DNA of 64,000 nucleotides from Chitinophaga sp. sic0106 (lineage in GTDB: Bacteria > Bacteroidota > Bacteroidia > Chitinophagales > Chitinophagaceae), in contig NZ_JAHUWJ010000003.1 in the NCBI RefSeq assembly GCF_019219075.1, forward strand, positions 310,001 to 374,000. Reading direction: 5' to 3'. Position numbers and translations under genes: made by a program. Position 1 is the stretch's first letter. Each line of letters starts with the position of its first letter. This document shows positions 54,674-62,820 of this stretch, piece by piece. The notes below the pieces were generated by a model. It saw only the letters and a program-made list of their open reading frames with translations, made no database searches and was not told the origin of the DNA.

Positions 54674-55683
54674 CTGTAATTTCCAGAAATCAATAGTGAT
54701 TTACGCCCTCCCAGGAATCCAACTTCCGTACGCACCTGCCAGCGATGATTGAACTGGTATTGCGCCCCCGCAATCATACTCCATTGGGAAGTCGGTTCTT
54801 TTTTAAGGTGATAACGAATAGTAATATCATCTGGTAGTCCGTTAATCCGGTTCAGAATCGCCTGTGCCAGTTCTTTTACCACTTTCTGTTGTGGCCTGGA
54901 CAGTGATTGATACCATTGTTCCGTTTCAGCTATTATTTTTTCCAACTGGTCTTTATCTGCTGATGGATTCAAATCGGAAAGGTTAATGGTACCATCCGTA
55001 CCCCGGTCGATAAGAAGTGCAGTAGCTCCTACCCATGCAGCAACAGAGCGATTCGGCTTATTCTTAAACAGGAAATTATAACCGATTCGCGGGGTGATCA
55101 TCCACGTTTTAATACTCCCTTCTATATTATCAAGGCGTGACCAGGTATGATTGATATCTGTGATGGTGATCCATCCGTGATACCCGCCGGCAATCGTAGT
55201 TCCAAGGCCAAAGGTGGTGCCTTTAAAATCTGCCTCCCCTGAAAATTTAAATGGTTCTACTACGTTCACATGCGTCTTTGCCCTTACTGCCCCACCGATG
55301 GCATATACATCCAGGAAAGGTAACACCCAGAGGTCCACTCTTGCGGTGGCGCTTTGCAGGTCCGCCTTTACCTGTCCAAATTTTACAAAGTCCATTGGCA
55401 CCATGGGGTTATCATTAAAGCCAACCTGAAGGTCCGTAACATTCACCAACTGGCTACCGCCTTGCAGGTTCAGCATAGCGCCTACCGGGTATTGCAGGTT
55501 AATGCCTTTCTGAACTGCTTTTGCGCCCCAAATGGGAAATCGGTACGGATAGCCTGCGCGGCGCAAACTATCATCATACGCCTTATCACCGGGTCCTATT
55601 TTCATACCGGCACCGGCCTGTGCCAGCAGTTGCCCGCTGCACAGTAAGCCTGCAAGGAGGATATATAAGGATTTCATCGCCAT
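54661..55683 (-). CDS. hypothetical outer-membrane protein coupled to the DUF481 gene
   Basis: This 340-residue protein has a signal peptide (LYILLAGLLCSGQLLAQ). The mature part alternates strands typical of a beta-barrel (DLWVLPFLDVYAIGGAVRAK, GTTFGLGTTIAGGYHGWITI, WMITPRIGYNFLFKNKPNRS). A helical insertion follows at about 230-275 (DKDQLEKIIAETEQWYQSLS, VVKELAQAILNRINGL) and the last strands are MIAGAQYQFNHRWQVRTEVG and SGNYRWRW. I do not recognise the family. It is the first gene of a run with DUF481 and DUF4136 genes. Confidence 0.75.
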   Translation of the reverse strand: MAMKSLYILLAGLLCSGQLLAQAGAGMKIGPGDKAYDDSLRRAGYPYRFPIWGAKAVQKGINLQYPVGAMLNLQGGSQLVNVTDLQVGFNDNPMVPMDFVKFGQVKADLQSATARVDLWVLPFLDVYAIGGAVRAKTHVNVVEPFKFSGEADFKGTTFGLGTTIAGGYHGWITITDINHTWSRLDNIEGSIKTWMITPRIGYNFLFKNKPNRSVAAWVGATALLIDRGTDGTINLSDLNPSADKDQLEKIIAETEQWYQSLSRPQQKVVKELAQAILNRINGLPDDITIRYHLKKEPTSQWSMIAGAQYQFNHRWQVRTEVGFLGGRKSLLISGNYRWRW

Positions 55684-55888
55684 GTTCGATTAGCAGCAGT
55701 GCTCTTTTTCGTTTGGGAATAGAAATTAATATTATGATCCGCTGGTGGGCGGTGATGATGATGCTACTGGATATGCCTGGGAGTTTAACTAACGATTTTA
55801 TAACAACACAAATCCACAAAAGGTTAAGCTTTTTTTCACATTTAAAAGATTTTCATCAATTGTAAATTTCCAAGTACCTTGATAAAAG

Positions 55889-55956
55889 CCCGCATTTGCC
55901 TTTCTCCTAAAGACAAATGCGGGAGTACCGGGGCAGCGTCCCCGGTACTCCCGCAT
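55889..55956. repeat. two overlapping, mutually exclusive long hairpins
   Basis: Hairpin 1: 55889-55903 pairs with 55909-55923 (loop CTCCT), one C-A mismatch that is G-U on the minus strand. Hairpin 2: 55917-55933 pairs perfectly with 55940-55956 (loop CAGCGT). They share 7 bases (ATGCGGG), so only one can form fully at a time. The element lies 20 bases past the dipeptidase stop. Confidence 0.85.
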
Positions 55957-55975
55957 ACAACAAATTGAATCACTA

Positions 55976-57070
55976 TTAGTCTTTCCAGGCTTTGCGCAAA
56001 AACCGTAACCAGTTTCCGTGCATAATATTTTCTATGTCAGCAGCGCTGTAACCTCTGGCAGCAAACTTTGCCGGCAGCAGCTGCAGATCAGCTATTGTTT
56101 CCAGGTCATACGGACATTGCTCTTTTCCGAAAGCCCCATCCAGATCCGTACCGATGCCCACATGCAAGCTATTTCCCGCCAGCTGGCAGATATGATCAAT
56201 ATGATCTATCATTTTATCCAGGTTGCAGTCCATACTTTCCGGTGTGGATGTACCACGTACCCAGCCCGGCACCATCATCCAGGCATCCAGCGCGGCGCCT
56301 ATCACCGCGCCCTTGCTGATCAGGGCCTGTATCATGTCATCGCTGAACTGGCGGTTGTGGTTTACCAGGGCGCGACAATTATTATGACTGGCCCATACGT
56401 TACCGTTAAAGATGTCCATCGCATCCCAAAACGCATCATCGCACAGATGCGTAGCATCGAGGATGATATTGAGTTCCTCCATTTTGCGGATCAGCTCCCG
56501 GCCCTGCTCGTTGAGGTGACCGGTAGCATCGGTACCATTGGCATACCTGCCAGGGCCGTAATGTGCAGGCCCGATGGCGCGCAGCCCTTTATTGTAGGCA
56601 CGTTCGAGGTAGCGAAGGTCAATGATAGAGTCCGCGCCTTCGAGACTGAGGATATACCCAATTGGTTTTTTGTCGTTAGGCGTGCCGTCATTCCAAAGCG
56701 CCAGGTGGGCTTCAAGGGAAGCGCGGTCTTTGATCATCACCATTTCACCGGCATCTTCCATGGCTTTGTACCAGGCCAGCTGGCCCTGCGTCTGGGCCCA
56801 GGCTTGTTGCGGCGAATGCCAGCCGGGAAGCGGATTATCCGGCGCTACGTAGCGGCCTATCTGTGTGGCTACTACCAGCCCAATATTTCCTTTTCTCAGT
56901 TCCGGAAAGGCTACAACTCCTTTAGCCCTGTCCGGCTTATCGTGCAGCCCGTTTTCGCGGGCACGTATAGCCGGCACCGTTTGCTGCAGGTCGCGGTTCC
57001 ACTCCAGCGCGTTCATGCTAAGGTCGAGATGCGCATCTATTGTAAACATAGCGTATTTGATTACAGACAT
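55976..57070 (-). CDS. M19 membrane-dipeptidase-family (renal dipeptidase-like) peptidase
   Basis: This 364-residue amidohydrolase-fold enzyme shows the family pattern in order: metal-binding IDAHLDLSMNAL near the start, GYILSLEGADSI, IGPAHYGPGRYANG, ILDATHLCDDAFWDAMDI, VWASHNNCRALVNHNRQFSD and HVGIGTDLDGAFG. M19 enzymes use a binuclear zinc site to split L-D or D-D dipeptides. There is no signal peptide, so it acts in the cytoplasm. A later ATG at 57049 (MFTIDAHLD) is plausible because a 20-bp hairpin ends just before 57070. It is last in the operon with RidA, GntP, GH20 and SusC/SusD. Confidence 0.92.
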   Translation of the reverse strand: MSVIKYAMFTIDAHLDLSMNALEWNRDLQQTVPAIRARENGLHDKPDRAKGVVAFPELRKGNIGLVVATQIGRYVAPDNPLPGWHSPQQAWAQTQGQLAWYKAMEDAGEMVMIKDRASLEAHLALWNDGTPNDKKPIGYILSLEGADSIIDLRYLERAYNKGLRAIGPAHYGPGRYANGTDATGHLNEQGRELIRKMEELNIILDATHLCDDAFWDAMDIFNGNVWASHNNCRALVNHNRQFSDDMIQALISKGAVIGAALDAWMMVPGWVRGTSTPESMDCNLDKMIDHIDHICQLAGNSLHVGIGTDLDGAFGKEQCPYDLETIADLQLLPAKFAARGYSAADIENIMHGNWLRFLRKAWKD

Positions 57071-57072
57071 CT

Positions 57073-57141
57073 GTTTACCCTGATACGCTACCCCCGATAG
57101 GAAAATTGCATAGATTCTCCTGGTAGCATATCAAGGTAAAC
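57073..57141 (-). repeat. 20-bp-stem hairpin directly before the dipeptidase start
   Basis: 57073-57092 pairs with 57122-57141 around a 29-base loop. On the plus strand two C-A mismatches occur; on the minus-strand RNA both are G-U wobbles, so all 20 pairs form. The 3' arm ends 2 bases before the ATG at 57070. Confidence 0.8.
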
Positions 57142-57156
57142 GGATGACTTTTGCGG

Positions 57157-57627
57157 TTAGTATAGTTCAAATAATGCTTCAATTTCCACGGGGATGTTAT
57201 CAGGCAGGGAGCCAAAGCCTACTGCACTACGTACACCGATACCGTTTTCTTCGCCCCAAACGGCAGCAAACAGTTCAGAGCAACCGTTGATGATATAAGG
57301 ATGACGTTCGAAATCAGGGGTACAGTTGACCATGCCCAGCACTTTGACCACACGTTTCACTTTATTGAGGCTACCGAGGTTAGCCACAATGGTAGAGAGC
57401 ATGGTAAGGCCTACCTGGCGTGCTGCCAGTTTGCCCTGCTCCATATCCAGTGCTGCACCGATGCGACCAATGATCAGTGATTTATCGTCCTGCACCGGGC
57501 CGTGACCGGAGAGGTAGAGGTATTTACCATCTATCAGGCAGGGTTTATAAACGCCCAATGGCGCCGGTGCCGGCGGCAGGTTCAATCCCAGTGCTTCAAA
57601 TCGCTCGTCTGCATGATTGTTTTCCAT
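57157..57627 (-). CDS. RidA-family protein
   Basis: This 156-residue protein is of the longer RidA/YjgF type, with LPPAPAPLGVYKPCLIDGKY, LYLSGHGPVQDD, TMLSTIVANLGSLNKVKRVV, VNCTPDFERHPYIINGCSEL and a C-terminal GVRSAVGFGSLPDNIPVEIE. Classic RidA has the catalytic arginine in the final R-x-A-V region, here RSAVG. RidA proteins hydrolyse reactive imines made by PLP enzymes, protecting the cell. It lies between the permease and the dipeptidase genes and hints at amino-acid (possibly D-amino-acid) breakdown by this operon. Confidence 0.9.
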   Translation of the reverse strand: MENNHADERFEALGLNLPPAPAPLGVYKPCLIDGKYLYLSGHGPVQDDKSLIIGRIGAALDMEQGKLAARQVGLTMLSTIVANLGSLNKVKRVVKVLGMVNCTPDFERHPYIINGCSELFAAVWGEENGIGVRSAVGFGSLPDNIPVEIEALFELY

Positions 57628-57662
57628 AGATTATCAGTTTTTATGTTGTTTTAGTTAAAGCG

Positions 57663-58967
57663 TCAGATAAAAGCATTTAGCAATAAAACGCCTGTCAGCC
57701 CTGCTGTGCCCACGATGGTTTCCATAACGGACCACGACAGCAGGGTATTTTTTATGCTCAGGTTAAAATATTCTTTAAACATCCAGAAGCCGGCATCGTT
57801 CACATGGGAAAACATTAAGCTACCCGCGCCAATCGATAGCACCATCAGGTTGGGGTTGGTGCCTGCCTGTACCATCAGCGGCGCTATCATGCCTGCGGCG
57901 GTGAGTCCGGCAATGGTAGCAGAGCCTACACAGGCTCTTATCAGGGCGGCCATCAGCCATCCCAGCACCAATACGGGCACCTGCCAGGTTTGCATGGCAG
58001 CTGCAATCTCGTTGCTCACACCGCTATCTGCCAGCACCTGCTTCAGGGCGCCGGCGCCGGCTATGATGAGCACAATCATGGCTACATCTTTCACGGCGTC
58101 GCCATAGATCAGCATCAGCTGTTTCATATCGCGCCCCTGCGCCAGGCCTAGTGTAAAAGTAGCTACTATCACACAGAACAGCATTACCATGGGCGCATCT
58201 CCGGCCAGCGTAAGCCAGGGGGTAGCGCCAAGGATATGTGTGCAGGCAGTGGTAACCATCAGTAAAATTACGGGTAACAGCGCTGTCAGAAAGCTATTAC
58301 ATCTCCCCGGTAAAACCTGGCTGTTACTATTATCCGCCTGACGGAACATGGGATTAGGGGCAGATGGCATCTTTCTTAAAAACCTGGAGAATACAGGCCC
58401 CGCGAGCATCAAAGCCGGAATGGCTACCAGCAGGCCGTATAATAATGTAAGCCCCATGTTTGCGTGAAACTGCGTTACCAGCGCCGCCGGCGAAGGGTGT
58501 GGCGGTAAAAAGCCATGGGTGATGCTCAGCGCCGCCAGCGTAGGCAGGCCGATATATACTGCCGGCAGTTTGTATTGATAGACCACCGAAAATATCAGCG
58601 GCACCATCAGCACAAAGCCTACGCCGTAAAACAAAGGTATGCCGATGATGAACCCTGCAATCAGCAATGCCCATTGCAGGTACTTTTCACCAAACAACTG
58701 CATCAGCGAATTGGCTATTTCCCTGGCAGCCCCGCTTTCTGCCACCAGCTTGCCCAGCATGGCCCCCAGCACAATGATAGCCAGCAAGCCACCAATAGTA
58801 TCCCCTATCCCCTTTTGCAAACTGCCGGGAATTTTTTCCGGTGGTATGCCCAGTAACAAGCCCGCCACCACAGATACGAGCATGAAAGCGATAAACGCAT
58901 TCAGCTTTCCCCAGGTGAGCAGGAGAATCAGGAGCAGCAGGCAGGCAAATACGATCAAAAACGACAT
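57663..58967 (-). CDS. GntP-family permease (gluconate:H+ symporter type)
   Basis: This 434-residue membrane protein has about 12 hydrophobic segments and the GntP hallmarks: LLLGIPPEKIPGSLQKGIGD, GGLLAIIVLGAMLGKLVAES, THGFLPPHPSPAALVTQFHA and RACVGSATIAGLTAAGMIAP, with HVNDAGFWMFKEYFN near the end. Family members take up gluconate, and relatives take up other hydroxy acids, D-serine or similar compounds. The annotation gluconate is therefore only a family label. It starts 12 bp after GH20 and precedes RidA by 35 bp. The context suggests uptake of a product released in the periplasm. Confidence 0.93.
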   Translation of the reverse strand: MSFLIVFACLLLLILLLTWGKLNAFIAFMLVSVVAGLLLGIPPEKIPGSLQKGIGDTIGGLLAIIVLGAMLGKLVAESGAAREIANSLMQLFGEKYLQWALLIAGFIIGIPLFYGVGFVLMVPLIFSVVYQYKLPAVYIGLPTLAALSITHGFLPPHPSPAALVTQFHANMGLTLLYGLLVAIPALMLAGPVFSRFLRKMPSAPNPMFRQADNSNSQVLPGRCNSFLTALLPVILLMVTTACTHILGATPWLTLAGDAPMVMLFCVIVATFTLGLAQGRDMKQLMLIYGDAVKDVAMIVLIIAGAGALKQVLADSGVSNEIAAAMQTWQVPVLVLGWLMAALIRACVGSATIAGLTAAGMIAPLMVQAGTNPNLMVLSIGAGSLMFSHVNDAGFWMFKEYFNLSIKNTLLSWSVMETIVGTAGLTGVLLLNAFI

Positions 58968-58979
58968 AGGTGAATGGCA

Positions 58980-61247
58980 TCAGTTAATTGAAATCTCATC
59001 CATCAGCAACATTGCGTTGCCACCGGCACCGTACTCCCCTGCCGGAATTACACCTTTATTTTTGGCGTAAACCCTGATATACCGGGCTTTTACAGGCTTC
59101 ACCTGTATGCGTACGTTATTGATTCCGTTGAGAATAAAAGTTTTTGTTTTCGTCATCGGGAAGTAGTGCACTCCATCGTTGGAATATTGGAATTCCAGGA
59201 TCACTGGCGCCCACATCTTCTGCCAGTGGTAGTTCAGCACATTGGCAGCCACCACTTTCACCAGCTGCGGCGTGCCGAGGTCAATCACCGCATCCAGATC
59301 GCGCTTGCTGAAACCCAGCCACTGACCATCATTGAAGCGGTGAGTGCCGGCAATGCCATTCACCAGCGTTGAGGCGTTGGCGTTATATTTTGTATTAGGC
59401 TCCTGTTTTAAGCTGATCCGCGCACCGGTTGCTTTACTTATGGTGTATATCTGCTGAAATTCCCGGTACTGCTGCTTTCCGTCCGCAAACAAGGCAGCAC
59501 GGAGTGTAGTCGTACCCGTGAAACGCAAAGGACCTTCATACAACGGACTAGTTGCCGTAGGGGCGATACCGTTAGTAGTATATCGTATAGCTGCCTTTGG
59601 AGCGGTAGTTTGCAGGGAGATGTTAATGGCGCCCCTCTCCAGGCTATCGAGGCGGTAAGTAATCTCGTGATGTACATCGGCGCCTATTATGCCCTTGCTT
59701 TTCAGCAGTTGCTGATGCACGGCTACACGCTGTAAAAAATCGTTATAGTTGCGGGTTTGCTGGGTAGACCATGCCCTTTCCGCCATGGCCAGCATACGCG
59801 GGTAAATCATGTAGTTAGCCTGTTGTGTGGTAGGCAGGTATTCGCTCCACATTTGCCCCTGCATACCGGAGATGTAAGGCAGCAAAGCTGTGTCGCCGGC
59901 GGCATGCAGCGGATCATAGGTGTAGACTTCCCGCAGCGGCGTGTACCCGCCGGCAGCTGTAGGTTCTACCGCATATAGCGACTGATAATGATCAAAATAA
60001 AGTTCATCTTCCGGCGTCATGATCACGTGATGCTGTTGCTTAGCCGCTTCCACAGCGCCTTCCACGCCGCGCCAGCTCATGACGGTAGCACCATGTGCCA
60101 GGCCGCCTTCCAGGATTTCATCCCAGCCCACTACCTTGCGACCTTTGGACTGTATATATTTAGCTATGCGTTTTACAAAATAGCTTTGCAGTTCATCTTC
60201 ATTTTTCAACTGTTCTGTTTTCATGCGCTGCTGGCAGGCAGGACATTTTGCCCAGCGCACCTTCGGACATTCGTCCCCGCCGAGGTGAATATATTGGGAT
60301 GGAAACAGTGCAAACACCTCGTCCAAAACATCTTCCAGAAAAGTAAACGTACTATCCGAGCCTGCACAAAAAACATCATCAAACACCCCCCAGAATTGTG
60401 CTGCCTTGTAAGGCCCTTTGGTACAGCCCAGCTCCGGATAGGCAGCCAGGGCGGCCAGCGCATGACCCGGCATTTCTATTTCAGGAATCACATTGATGTG
60501 CCGGGCAGTGGCGTAAGCTACCACCTCCCGTATTTCATCCTGCGTATAGAAACCACCATACTTACGACCGTCGAACTGATGCGGTAGTTCTTTCTTGTGG
60601 CCGATAAGTGTTTGGTCGCGCCAGGCTGCGATGGACTGCAATTTGGGATATTTTTTAATTTCTATTCTCCAGCCCTGGTCATCGGTAAGATGCCAGTGGA
60701 AATTGTTGATCTTATATAAAGCCAGCTGATCAATCAGTGTTTTGAGATAGTCTACCGTAAAAAAATGACGGCTTACATCCAGGTGCATGCCGCGGTAGGC
60801 GAAGCGGGGATAGTCTTTAATCACCACTCCCGGCACGATTAGCTCCTTTTGCTTCAGTTGCCATAACTGCCGCAGGGTGGCAATACCGTGTACAATACCG
60901 TCAGTACTGTAAGCGGTGATGCGCACCTCGTTGTTGGCAGCCTGTAGCTGGTAACCTTCCGGTGGTAGCTGCAGCGTGGTATCCACGTGGAGGACTATAC
61001 GATTTTTTGCTTGTGCCGATGGGGAAATACCCAGTTGCTCTTCTATATAGGTATGGAGGAGTACTGCCAGCCCTGCGGTAGCCGCATCTGTTTCAATAGC
61101 AGTATGATGGGTGATAGCGACCGTTTCGTTGGTCCATTGTGTTTGCACAGGCAAAGGAATCAAGGCTGCCGTAGCAGCCTGATTCCTTTGAGCAGCGGCA
61201 TTTTGCCCGAGAGCCGCCAATAAAATTACAGTCAGTAGTTTTTTCAT
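58980..61247 (-). CDS. GH20 beta-N-acetylhexosaminidase with C-terminal discoidin-like domain
   Basis: This 755-residue secreted enzyme has a signal peptide (LLTVILLAALGQNAAAQ), a GH20b domain at about 30-150, and a GH20 catalytic barrel at about 150-500 (YRGMHLDVSRHFFTVDYLKT, NNFHWHLTDDQGWRIEIKKY, and the catalytic pair D325-E326 in HLGGDECPKVRW). A chitobiase-type C-terminal strand module (ITYRLDSL, IRYTTNGIAPTATSPLYEGP) and an F5/8 type C-like domain at about 620-755 follow. It removes terminal GlcNAc or GalNAc by substrate-assisted catalysis. Its start is 2 bp past the SusD stop, so it is surely in the same operon. Confidence 0.96.
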   Translation of the reverse strand: MKKLLTVILLAALGQNAAAQRNQAATAALIPLPVQTQWTNETVAITHHTAIETDAATAGLAVLLHTYIEEQLGISPSAQAKNRIVLHVDTTLQLPPEGYQLQAANNEVRITAYSTDGIVHGIATLRQLWQLKQKELIVPGVVIKDYPRFAYRGMHLDVSRHFFTVDYLKTLIDQLALYKINNFHWHLTDDQGWRIEIKKYPKLQSIAAWRDQTLIGHKKELPHQFDGRKYGGFYTQDEIREVVAYATARHINVIPEIEMPGHALAALAAYPELGCTKGPYKAAQFWGVFDDVFCAGSDSTFTFLEDVLDEVFALFPSQYIHLGGDECPKVRWAKCPACQQRMKTEQLKNEDELQSYFVKRIAKYIQSKGRKVVGWDEILEGGLAHGATVMSWRGVEGAVEAAKQQHHVIMTPEDELYFDHYQSLYAVEPTAAGGYTPLREVYTYDPLHAAGDTALLPYISGMQGQMWSEYLPTTQQANYMIYPRMLAMAERAWSTQQTRNYNDFLQRVAVHQQLLKSKGIIGADVHHEITYRLDSLERGAINISLQTTAPKAAIRYTTNGIAPTATSPLYEGPLRFTGTTTLRAALFADGKQQYREFQQIYTISKATGARISLKQEPNTKYNANASTLVNGIAGTHRFNDGQWLGFSKRDLDAVIDLGTPQLVKVVAANVLNYHWQKMWAPVILEFQYSNDGVHYFPMTKTKTFILNGINNVRIQVKPVKARYIRVYAKNKGVIPAGEYGAGGNAMLLMDEISIN

Positions 61248-61249
61248 GG

Positions 61250-62809
61250 TTATTTATCCCACCACATTCTTGTTGTTAAGAGATCAGGACCCTGGCGGTT
61301 CACAGCTGTTTTGTAATTGATGGCGTTGATACTTTGTTCCTGGCCGGAATATGGGAGTCGACGTGGAATAGTACCACCGGTAGCATTACTACGGTAGTTA
61401 ACGGGCACCAGTACCGGATAACCTGTGCGACGCCAGTTGGCATATGCTTCCATTTCATCCAGCAGATGCGCTACCCAATACTGGGAGTGAATCTGATCCA
61501 TTTTTTGTTCGAGTGTACCGGCAGTATTGAACGGATGTGCAGCGAGGTACGCATCAATTTTTGCCTGACCTATTACACCGCCTTCACCAAACAAGGCAAG
61601 GCTACGCATTGCACCTGCAACGCCATCCCGGTAATACTGGGCGGCATCGCCGGCTACCCATCCGCGGACAGCGGCTTCGCTGAGCAGTAGGTTGGTTTCT
61701 GCATTCGTTAATATTAATAAAGGCGCTGCGTATTTCAAAATCGTATTAGGATTCGGCTCGGAATAAGTGACGAAATCGTTTGGTTTGGTGTCCAGGCCAT
61801 TCGGCATACCTTTCTGCAAAGCTGCGCTGGTGTCTGCCTTATCATTATTCCACACCACTGACAGCACCGGCAAACGCGGGTCGGTATTGGTTTTCAGGTA
61901 GTCGATAAACGTTTTACTGAATTTACTCCACTCCAGATTGTTGGCACCTTTTGAATTGATGGTGTAATCCTGGTTGATGAGTTCTACGGCAACGGGATTC
62001 TGGTTATACGGCTGTGGGCCGCTGGCATAGGTTACGACCGCGTTGTCCGCAGCATCCAGGATTACACCACCGGTGGCTGCTTTCTGCACCCAGTCTTTCA
62101 CCGGGATTTTACCGTCGGTTACTTTCGTGAGGCGCATGGCTACGCGCAGCATGAGGGAATAACCGAATTTCTTCCATTTGTTCACATCTCCTTTAAAGAT
62201 ATAATCAGCACCGCCAAACGTAGGCTGGGTGGGGTCAAATGCCGCGATAGCCTCGTCCAGTTCCTTGAGCATGTCCGCATAAATATTTGCCTGCTCATCA
62301 TACGCCGGTGCAAATACGCCATTACGCGCCTGTGCAGCCTGCGTATACGGTACATCTCCATATAAATCCGTAATACGCTGCATGAGCAGCACTTTCCAGA
62401 TACGGGCGGCCGACAGCTTATTCACCGATGTACCGGCTACTTTCTGCGATTTGTTGGCGTCAATAATATCCTGTACGTTCAGGATAGAATTCGTATAGGC
62501 GTAACGGAAGTAAAAGCCCTGGTAAAAATCGTTGACTGCATATTTATCACCGGAGCCGGAGCCACCGATTTCCTTGGCTACTGCAAAGTGCTGTACATAG
62601 GTACCGCAGTGCAGGTAGGAAGAATAGTAGTAAGCGCGGTCATACACATAACTACCTTTGAGGAGCGCCTGCGAGAACATGTAGTCCACGTTCATATTCG
62701 TAGAGGCGTTTGGGTTAGTATTCAGTTCTTCGAAGCCTTTATCGCAGGAAGCCAGTCCAAGCGCAGCTGCCAGGAGCAGGCTATATTTATATTTTGAGAA
62801 AAATTGCAT
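61250..62809 (-). CDS. SusD/RagB-family lipoprotein (SusD-like 2 type)
   Basis: This 519-residue lipoprotein has lipobox LGLASCDK and the SusD-like_2 pattern: FEELNTNPNASTNMNVDYMF, ARIWKVLLMQRITDLYGDVP, YTQAAQARNGVFAPAYDEQA, KKFGYSLMLRVAMRLTKVT, LILTNAETNLLLSEAAVRGW, and a final ALVDE-like region with HLLDEMEAYANWRRTGYPVL. It lies 11 bp after the partial SusC. It delivers substrate to that transporter. With GH20 downstream the substrate likely carries terminal amino sugars. Confidence 0.95.
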   Translation of the reverse strand: MQFFSKYKYSLLLAAALGLASCDKGFEELNTNPNASTNMNVDYMFSQALLKGSYVYDRAYYYSSYLHCGTYVQHFAVAKEIGGSGSGDKYAVNDFYQGFYFRYAYTNSILNVQDIIDANKSQKVAGTSVNKLSAARIWKVLLMQRITDLYGDVPYTQAAQARNGVFAPAYDEQANIYADMLKELDEAIAAFDPTQPTFGGADYIFKGDVNKWKKFGYSLMLRVAMRLTKVTDGKIPVKDWVQKAATGGVILDAADNAVVTYASGPQPYNQNPVAVELINQDYTINSKGANNLEWSKFSKTFIDYLKTNTDPRLPVLSVVWNNDKADTSAALQKGMPNGLDTKPNDFVTYSEPNPNTILKYAAPLLILTNAETNLLLSEAAVRGWVAGDAAQYYRDGVAGAMRSLALFGEGGVIGQAKIDAYLAAHPFNTAGTLEQKMDQIHSQYWVAHLLDEMEAYANWRRTGYPVLVPVNYRSNATGGTIPRRLPYSGQEQSINAINYKTAVNRQGPDLLTTRMWWDK

Positions 62810-62820
62810 GCGGTTAGATT

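Noticed and set aside
56018..57100. Long plus-strand open frame (about 360 codons) over the dipeptidase gene
   Set aside because: It is antisense to a clear M19 gene with conserved motifs, has low-complexity-free but unrecognisable text, and no signal or domain. It reflects the codon use of the real gene.
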